Positions 56,891 to 64,000 of a stretch of 64,000 nucleotides of DNA are shown piece by piece. A program made the translations under genes and the position numbers. The stretch lies in contig CM055894.1 of the NCBI GenBank assembly GCA_029582155.1, positions 29,701,207 through 29,765,206 on the forward strand, in the 5' to 3' direction. This stretch comes from Panopea generosa. Lineage: Eukaryota; Mollusca; Bivalvia; Adapedonta; Hiatellidae. Numbering within the stretch: position 1 is the stretch's first letter; every line of letters begins with the position of its first letter. A model generated the notes under the pieces. The model had not been told where the DNA came from and ran no database searches. It saw nothing but the letters and a program-made list of their open reading frames with translations.

Positions 56891-57650
56891 TTATACAATT
56901 TTTCTAGCGGTAAAGTAAAAATAATCTTTTTCTTTTGTTATTTTGATGAAGATACTAAAAAAGTTTGGATTGATGTATTGATATATATTAAAATAAAACT
57001 CCATTAACATGTACATTTTTATCTTGAAAATGGTTTGTGATGCCCTTGCTCAGTTGATAGCCATGAGGCAAAAAATAGTATTAAAAATACAAATGATTTA
57101 TCAGAGAAATGTACAGGTCCGTTTAAAATTTTTACACAGCTGAATTTCTCATAATGTTTGATGCATTTTGTAATATATTTGTAGAATCAAACATCGTGTT
57201 TAAGAAATTGTTGCTATCAGTTGAGCATGTGTGACTAAAATGTTTGAAAAACATGGTTTTTGGGGAATTTCCACGTCTCTTGTTTATTATTATTATTATT
57301 ATTTATAATAAAACGTGTGAGCTAATTATTTGTGAACCAGACATTGCTGCTTGTCAAATATCGTTTACCTCTACCAAATATCTCTGAGTTGGGAATACTT
57401 TCTGATAGGGAGGTTCAGTAGATACGCTCTCTCTGTCTTTTCGATTTGCAAATATTTCTCTTTAACTTATTATTTTTCAATTTTTACTGTCTTTTCCATA
57501 AAAGTTTAAACCTAATATTGCTATAATATATTTTATTAAACTGTAGGGGAAGGGCCGGGTCTTATATTGCCAGAACTTGTGACCCGACCCCATTTCATGA
57601 TATATTGAAATAAAATATGTTTAAACTGATGCAAATTATTGCCTTTGTTT
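56890..57650. other. No gene recognised
   Basis: An ATT microsatellite lies at about 57279-57305. Otherwise this is AT-rich unique sequence. Confidence 0.4.
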
Positions 57651-59050
57651 GACTTAGCAAATCTGGTTAAAGTATTGCGTGCATGTTCCATCAAGTCCAT
57701 ATCTTACCAATCACTTAATGTATTTGTTTGAAACTTCACACAAGACTTCCCAGTCATCAAACATACTATAATATCTAAGTTAGATAACTATTGGATGACT
57801 ATAATGCAAAATTATGGCCCTTGTTTTACTTTGAAATTCTGGTTAAAGTTTTGCGTGAAAGTACCATCAAGTCCATATCTCACCAACCACTCAATTTATT
57901 TCATTAAAACTTCACACATGACTCCCCAGTCATTACACTTACTAAATTAAAGAAGCTAGATAACTTTTACATGAATATGATGCAAGTTATTGCCCTTGTT
58001 TGACTTAGAAATTCTGGTTAAAGCTTCGCTTGCAAGTACCATCAAGTCCCTATCTCAGTAACCACATGTATTTGATTGAAACTTCAGACAATTCTTTCTA
58101 GTCATCAAACCTCGCCAGAGTGAGTACAAATGTCCCAGCCACAGGACTAATAAGCACATATTAAGTGAAAAATATTTTCTCTGAAAGTTCAATGCCTGAA
58201 CCTTAAATATTTTACATGTGGCATTGAATGGTGGTCTGCTAAAAGGTTTGTAGAAGTCAGGTCCCTGGGCTGCCACATGGGTCACTGTTTTAAATAAGTT
58301 ATATAAGGAAAATGTTGTAGACGCGATATCACACCCATTTTTCATTGAATCTTAATCAAACTTACACAGCAGTTATATAACCACATGATCCCAGATAGGT
58401 TATTGAATCAGTGTGATTCAATTACAAATGCCCCAGCCACAGGCCTCATAAGCACATTTTAAGGGAAACTTTTCTTAGCATTTTCTCTGAAAGTTCAAAC
58501 CAAAGACCTTAGATATTTACATGTAGCATTACATAGAGGGTTGTTGAAGTCAGATCCCTGGGGTCAGATTTGGATCCACCACAAGGGTCACTGAGTTATA
58601 TAGGTAAAATGTTAAAATTGTGTGTGAAGATGCGATAGCACCCCCATTTTCCACTGAATCTTCTTAACCAAACTTGCAAAGCAGTTATATAATGATAAGA
58701 TCCCTAACAAGTTCTTCAACAAATATGATTTGACCACAAATGTTCCAGCCACAAAGCTAATAAGCACATTTAAATGAAAACTTTAAAAGGCATTTTCTCT
58801 AAATGTTTTAAGGCCTAGACCTTAGATACTTTACATGTAATATTGCATGGAGATCCCCTAAAATTTTGTTGATGTTGGGTCTCTGGGGGCAGATATCTGT
58901 GTTTTATAGAGAAAATGTTAAAATTTTCATGCAAATGTGATAATATCCCCATTTTCATTCATACTTAACCAAAGTTGCACAGCATTTATATAACCCACAA
59001 TTTTGAATAAATTCTTGAACCAGCTTGATTCGACCACAAATGACGCCACC
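57650..59050. repeat. Two tandem repeat families back to back
   Basis: From 57650 to 58100 about three units of 170 bp carry ACCATCAAGTCCATATCTCA, CTTCACACATGACTCCCCAG and TTATTGCCCTTGTTTGACTT. From 58100 to 59050 three units of about 300 bp carry AACCAAACTTGCACAGCAG, CAGCCACAGG and GTTGAAGTCAGGTCCCTGGG, the family also seen at 5.4-6.3 kb and in E1/E2. Confidence 0.78.
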
Positions 59051-59114
59051 ATTTTCTCTGTTGATTTTGGAAACGTTTAGTAAACAAACTCTAAACACAA
59101 ACGGTTAGACAAGC

Positions 59115-59167
59115 ATTCTGGTTGCTGATTGGATAATCTAAGCGTTTATCCAACCAGCAACCAGAAT
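59115..59167. repeat. 22-bp-arm inverted repeat (hairpin)
   Basis: Arms 59115-59136 and 59146-59167 pair over 22 bases with one mismatch (ATTCTGGTTGCTG core), around a 9-base loop TCTAAGCGT. No ORF is adjacent. Confidence 0.85.
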
Positions 59168-61325
59168 TGTTAGCAGGTGCACTTTAATTCACATTTCATA
59201 ATTAAGAGCGGTGTGATCCGGTCATCGATATATGCTCGCCAAAATGACCAGTTCAAAAAGCGACTGTAAATAAAAACTTGACTGGTCATCGATATTATTA
59301 CAACTATAGCTGATAAAATATTTAAATTATAAATACTACCAACAATAATTAAATGTTGTTAGGGATTTATGGCATCAGTTAGTTTGTTAATATTACATAT
59401 TGACCATTACTGTCGATACGCTGTTAATAAGATTACATACGATATCATTATAGTAATAAAGATACATCATCGTAACCATACACAAATGAATATAATTATA
59501 TTCTATTAACGTTAACATACTCGTTAAAACTTCACTAATACTATTAACAAATGAGTTTGCGCTATATGAGAGCATTGTTTTAAGTTAAAAAGTTAATCAA
59601 TCTTGTAGATCATTAAATATTGATAATTAATAAAATAAGAATCCATGAAGTTAATTAGTTAAATACACAATGAGTATGATTTATATAATCAACTGGTGTC
59701 ATCATCAATAAGTTCACCAAAAGTATCATTACTCATCAATCAGTCATACATACTTACAAAAATCATCAATTTATTCTTAAATAATCGTCTTTTCTTACTC
59801 GCCAAAATGACCAGTTCAAAGCGTGAGTCAAACAAAGCCTTAAACACACAATATAAACTATTCTGTATTTTGTATAAATTTCAATTCAATTAACATATGT
59901 TTATATAGCAATTTTGACATAAACCCTTATTAAGAAGTGCAAAGTAATTAACCCCATTACCTGGCTGCATTTTGGTAAAAACGTTTTTAAATTAAAAAAT
60001 AAGAAATATAAATAAAATAACTATGACCGTAACATGATTTTATCCTACACGAAAAATTAATCACCCACAACCTTATTAAAGCTCTTTTTTTTTTTTAAAT
60101 CACAATATCTGTTTAAGATGTATTGCTTAAATATATATTTATTTCATTTTTTAAAAAAAAAATGAACATCCACCACAATAGATGTCCTCTCTGAATGTAG
60201 ACGTATTATCTTGTATAGAGAGGATTTCATTTCTGCTCAGTTAGATATTCATATTTACAGGATGGAATGCTCTTGTGGACTGAAACAAGTGTTTGATTTT
60301 TGTATCCAAGAAATTAAAAACCATATTGTTCAGCAATCTTCAATAACATAACCATACTAGATCTAGTAATAAACAGAATATATACTCTCATTTTGGAAAA
60401 GTCATAACATGGAACCAATGGATAAGAAAGTCTAAATACACATTAGGCGCATATCTATCAATTATTTGTATATATTAGCTAGCCAACTCTGATTTCTTTC
60501 AATATATATCCCCTCGTATGACGGAAACAGACAACAACAGATATGCCATAACTAACATATACATATTTATATAATATTGATCATAAACACTATAAAACTG
60601 AGACCAAAATGACAATATTTAAATTCCGTAGTACAGTTCCTTCAGTGTATGTAACAATATATGTGTAATGTATAAAAAGTGTGATGTTTTTGTAGACTAA
60701 GACAACATTAAAAACATAATATGGAAAAATCTCCAAAGTTTCCCCCAAATATTTCTTTTGGTTTCTTTGGATTTTAAAATGGGAATTTTGTTACTTTGGA
60801 TTGGAAAAAAAGATACTTTTTGCCATTGGGATTGGGGCAGAAAAACAGCCCCAAAAATTGGCAAACGAGGGCCCTTAATTATAGCCACTGTTATAAACTG
60901 ATCTGCTCGAGAGTGAAATTATGCCTCCAGCAATGCAGTTGCTAATTGATCTATAATCCCATGACTGCAAGCTGTGCCACCCCGAAGTGGTGTAACTAAA
61001 ATATCCAATCACTGACAATGAATTTTACAGATTTAATATTGTTGGAATGGTTGAAATGATTAAGAGAAAAATATAACAATCCAAAAGTTAATGTATTAAT
61101 TCCTTTCTTATTTTATTTACCGACTATAAATATAAATTAAATAAGCATTTATCGTCAATAAATTGCTTTTAAATGAATTTAGGTGAACTTTTAGCTTTCA
61201 GTTTACTATAAGAGTTATTTATTAACGTGATTAATGTAAGGAGCCAAGTTTTCAATTCACTTCACTTCACTTCACTTCCTCACTCATTCACTCATTCACT
61301 CACTCATTTAATAAATGCATAAATT
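59168..61325. other. No gene recognised; small direct repeats
   Basis: CTCGCCAAAATGACCAGTTC occurs at about 59234 and again at 59799. GGTCATCGATAT occurs at 59221 and 59285. This suggests a small duplicated or inserted unit. The rest is AT-rich with no supported gene. A CACTT/CACTCATT short tandem lies near 61258-61305. Confidence 0.4.
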
Positions 61326-61329
61326 CATT

Positions 61330-61930
61330 TTTATGCTTCCCCAAAGGGGGGGAAGCATATAGTCGCCGCTTCGTCCATGCATGCGTCCATCCGTCCCCAA
61401 GTTCTTGTCAGGGCTATTTCTCTACAACTTATGGTTGGAATTTTATGAAACTTGCTAGGATGCATCATTACCGAGTGCAGATGCGCATATTGTCTTTGTG
61501 TTCCGGTTTGATGATTTTTCACGGAGTTATGGTCCTTTGATTCTGTCTGTGACCAAATTCTTGTTTGTGCTATTTCTCTACAACCCCATGTTGGAATTTT
61601 GTGAAACTTGCTAGAATGCATCATTACCAAGTGCATATGCGCATATTGTCTATGTGTTCCGGTTCGATGATTTTTCACAGAGTTATTGCCCTTTGATTCT
61701 GTCTGTGACCAAATTCTTCTCCGCTCTATTTCTCTACAACCTGTGGTTGGAATTTTATGAAACTTGCTAGGATGCATCATTACCAAGTGGAGATGTGCAT
61801 ATTGTCATCATGACACCTTTTCGCTACAATCTCTGGTTTTAATTTTGTAAAACTAGCTATGATCTGCGCATATTGTCATTTTGTTCCGGTTAAATGATTT
61901 GTGAATGAGTTCTGTGAAGTGCAGAGCCAC
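61330..61930. repeat. About 156-bp tandem repeat with GGGGGGAAGCATATAG start
   Basis: After CCCCAAAGGGGGGGAAGCAT come units with GAAACTTGCTAGGATGCATC at 61447, 61602 and 61759, each with GTGTTCCGGTTTGATGATTT and GATTCTGTCTGTGACC. A 151-codon minus-strand frame across it is open only because the unit is repetitive. Confidence 0.85.
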
Positions 61931-63220
61931 ATATTGTTCCTGCTATGCAGTTTGGTATTTTTCAACCAAGTAGCCTGTACAGAATCAAACACTATCTTGG
62001 GGAGCATCCATCGGTTCCATCGATATTTTCTTGTTCATTTAATATGCATTTATACACTTATGAATTTATTATAAACATATGTTTAAACTCAAACAACCAT
62101 TTTTCTAGTTGTCGTTCTAAAATTATTATTGTCACATGTACATATGCAATTTAGCATTAACAAAATCAAAATTTTGAAATATCTATTATAAAACTCCTTT
62201 TCGTGAATAACGTTTTCAAACAAACTTAAATCATAAAACAAAATAATGTAGATTATTTTAAACAGTAGATATATGTTTTGCAGTCACTAAAATATGGTTT
62301 ATGTTTCTTACATTGCTAAAAAAACGCATGTCAAATATGCATTGTATAGATCACAAAGGAAGGCCGACACGATGTCGCTGCAATTAATTAATATTAAAGT
62401 AATAAATCACTAAATGGACTAGGTCAGGATTAAAGTATCATATTATATCACATTTCTACAAACTCTCAATTTGGTTGGTTGAGTGGAATATTTCTATAAT
62501 TCCTTGGCTAAGTGATTAGAAATCTGGACACGCGTTTAAATGCGACTTTATATTAGGCTTTAGACCACTACTGCTACCATCAGAGCCTCAAATCAATACG
62601 TTGGTATCGTATAGAAATGATTTAGTATTGTCTAAAAATGTTAATCATGCAAATCATGTGAATATCGGTTTCTGCCAACTGTTACGTCTCATAAAAATGC
62701 AAGGTCATGTTTAAAATATGATACATATGTATGGAAAAAAAAATAACAACCCTGTTTTAATGTTTATTACAATAAATGTTTTATTAGAATTAATAATTTA
62801 TCAATATTTGTAAAATTCACAAAATGTAATCTATTAAAACTGCAGTTCTGTCCGTCTGTCAAAGAACATGTTGTTAGTCCGTCGAATAGATGAAGTGATG
62901 TGTAAAGACTTTGGAGGGTAGCCAGACCCCGTCCTTTCACCTGCATTCTATAATAAACCTGGTCAGTCAGACAGCTAGACTAAATTTACAGGGACAACAA
63001 CACTGTCACCAATAAGAGTTTATGATTTTAAACAATAAAATGACAAATACCAACATCTCCAATATTAAGTGTATTTTTATACATAAAATAAAAGTTGACA
63101 GAAACATTTATCTGGCAACCTTTTAAACATATCAGAGTAAAAAAATGCCCTTTTTTTGTTAAATGCCTTGCAGTCAGTCAGCATTTAGTATGTATTATGA
63201 TGATTACAGTACCGTCTAGA
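61930..63220. other. No gene recognised
   Basis: This is AT-rich sequence. I found no coding-like frame, fold or repeat with clear ends. Confidence 0.4.
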
Positions 63221-63222
63221 TG

Positions 63223-63432
63223 GGCCCGCTAAGCTTAGCCGGTTTGACCTTCAAATCAGGGCTCGTGAGTTCGAATCCCTGCTCAGCCACTCTTTCTATG
63301 TTGATTATTATACACTATTGCGTCTCATTGGGATTTGCCTATAGAAATGCATAGTGTGGCGGGGAGGGGATTCAAACTCGGGACCCTTTGATTGATAGTA
63401 AGACGTGCTTCCGACTTAGCGCGGAGTGGTGA
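63223..63432. repeat. Two tRNA-like relics in opposite orientation
   Basis: On the plus strand 63223-63290 has CTAAGCTTAGCCGG (A box), CCTTCAAATCAGGG and GAGTTCGAATCCCTGC (B box). On the minus strand 63353-63432 has GAGTTTGAATCCCCTCCC (B box). Both lack good acceptor stems and are probably SINE heads. Confidence 0.45.
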
Positions 63433-63599
63433 TTGTAATATGATGATATTGAGATGATTTCTATGATGACAGTTGTGGTCTTAGTGATTTGACTATGCGA
63501 TCATTCTATTAATACTGTTGATTGTGATAATAATTGTGCTTTTGCATCTGTTTTTACTGATATTTATTAAATTGTTGCTGCATAAAATAACAATTGATG

Positions 63600-64000
63600 A
63601 TGATTATTATAGATGCTGATGATGTTGATGATGATAATGATGATTGATGATGATGATGTATTAGTAGTAGTAAAAGTATCAGAAGCAGCAGTAGTATCAA
63701 CAGTAGTTATATTAGTAGTAGTATTACTGGTAGTAGAAGCAGCAATATTTGTAGCAGCATTAGAAGCAGTAGTAGTAGAAGTAGGAGTAATAGTAGTGAT
63801 GGTAGTAGTATAAGCAGCAGCAGTAGTAGTAAAAGTATCAGAAGCAGCAGCAGTATCAATAGTAGAAAAATAAGTAGTAGTAGTACTGGTAGTAGCAGCA
63901 GCAATATTTGTAGCAGTATTAGTAGTAGTAGGAGTAGTAGTAGTGATAGTAGTAGTAGTAGTATAAGAAGCAGTAGCAGTAGAAGTAGTAGTAGTAAAAG
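63600..64000. repeat. GTA/GCA/GAT trinucleotide microsatellite tract
   Basis: A GATGAT run passes into several hundred bases of interrupted GTA, GCA, GAA and ATA triplets that continue to the window edge. The two long low-complexity frames here (63613-63813 plus, 63707-63904 minus) are artefacts of the triplet repeat. Confidence 0.9.

Noticed and set aside
61331..61786. 151-codon minus-strand frame with three internal repeats
   Set aside because: It lies wholly on a ~156-bp dispersed tandem repeat. The protein repeat mirrors the DNA unit and the family is non-coding elsewhere.
63613..63904. Long hydrophobic-looking frames on both strands
   Set aside because: They are produced by a GTA/GCA triplet tract and have no coding content.

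Overview
This window is eukaryotic and most likely from a bivalve mollusc. It is AT-rich, gene-poor and intron-rich, with GT-AG introns. It is full of bivalve-style repeat families built on AAGGTCAAGGTCAC, GGTGGCATATAGTAATCGCAG and GGGCCTCTTGTT motifs, and of several decayed LINEs. The species assignment is an inference from repeat style. No rRNA, operon, CRISPR array or convincing functional tRNA is seen.

Left third (1-33 kb). Three plus-strand, phase 1-1 immunoglobulin exons (6621-6902, 24207-24470, 28377-28649) look like modules of one large Ig-superfamily gene whose introns are filled with transposons. The first is preceded by two tandem partial copies of its own 5' half. The introns hold a minus-strand L1/Tx1-type LINE (about 7.19-13.27 kb) split by three younger insertions, a decayed PHD/endonuclease/RT LINE (13.64-17.01 kb), a Ty3/Gypsy pol fragment (18.88-19.99 kb, minus), a decayed mariner transposase (about 22.2-22.55 kb, minus), tRNA-derived SINE-like pieces and tandem repeats. 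A short ORF at 27.4 kb resembles part of a cysteine-protease-like domain of animal orphan proteins.

Centre (36.3-53.8 kb). This is a set of nested transposons. A LINE tail and a dispersed repeat (H) hold an old truncated copy of an element (E1, about 36955-38133 plus 52277-53560). E1 is split by a second copy of the same family (E2, 38134-52276, ends CCCTTGTCAA...TTGACAAGGG, apparent TT target duplication). E2 is split by an apparently young 6,069-bp DNA transposon (T, 45208-51276). T has 26-bp perfect terminal inverted repeats, a TATT target-site duplication, eight copies of TGTAACGTCCGTCCCC in its subterminal regions, and one intact two-exon gene for a 921-residue transposase-like protein. 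E1 and E2 are paralogues, so E1 preserves the empty site of T and E2 preserves the uninterrupted sequence where E2 entered E1. T, with its orphan-looking transposase, is the best candidate here for a poorly described system.

Right part (53.8-64 kb). This holds tandem repeat families of about 150-320 bp, another LINE tail (55.39-55.74 kb), a 22-bp-arm hairpin at 59.1 kb, tRNA-like relics at 63.2-63.4 kb and a long GTA/GCA trinucleotide tract running off the end.

All family names come from reading motifs by eye. No database search or alignment program was run.
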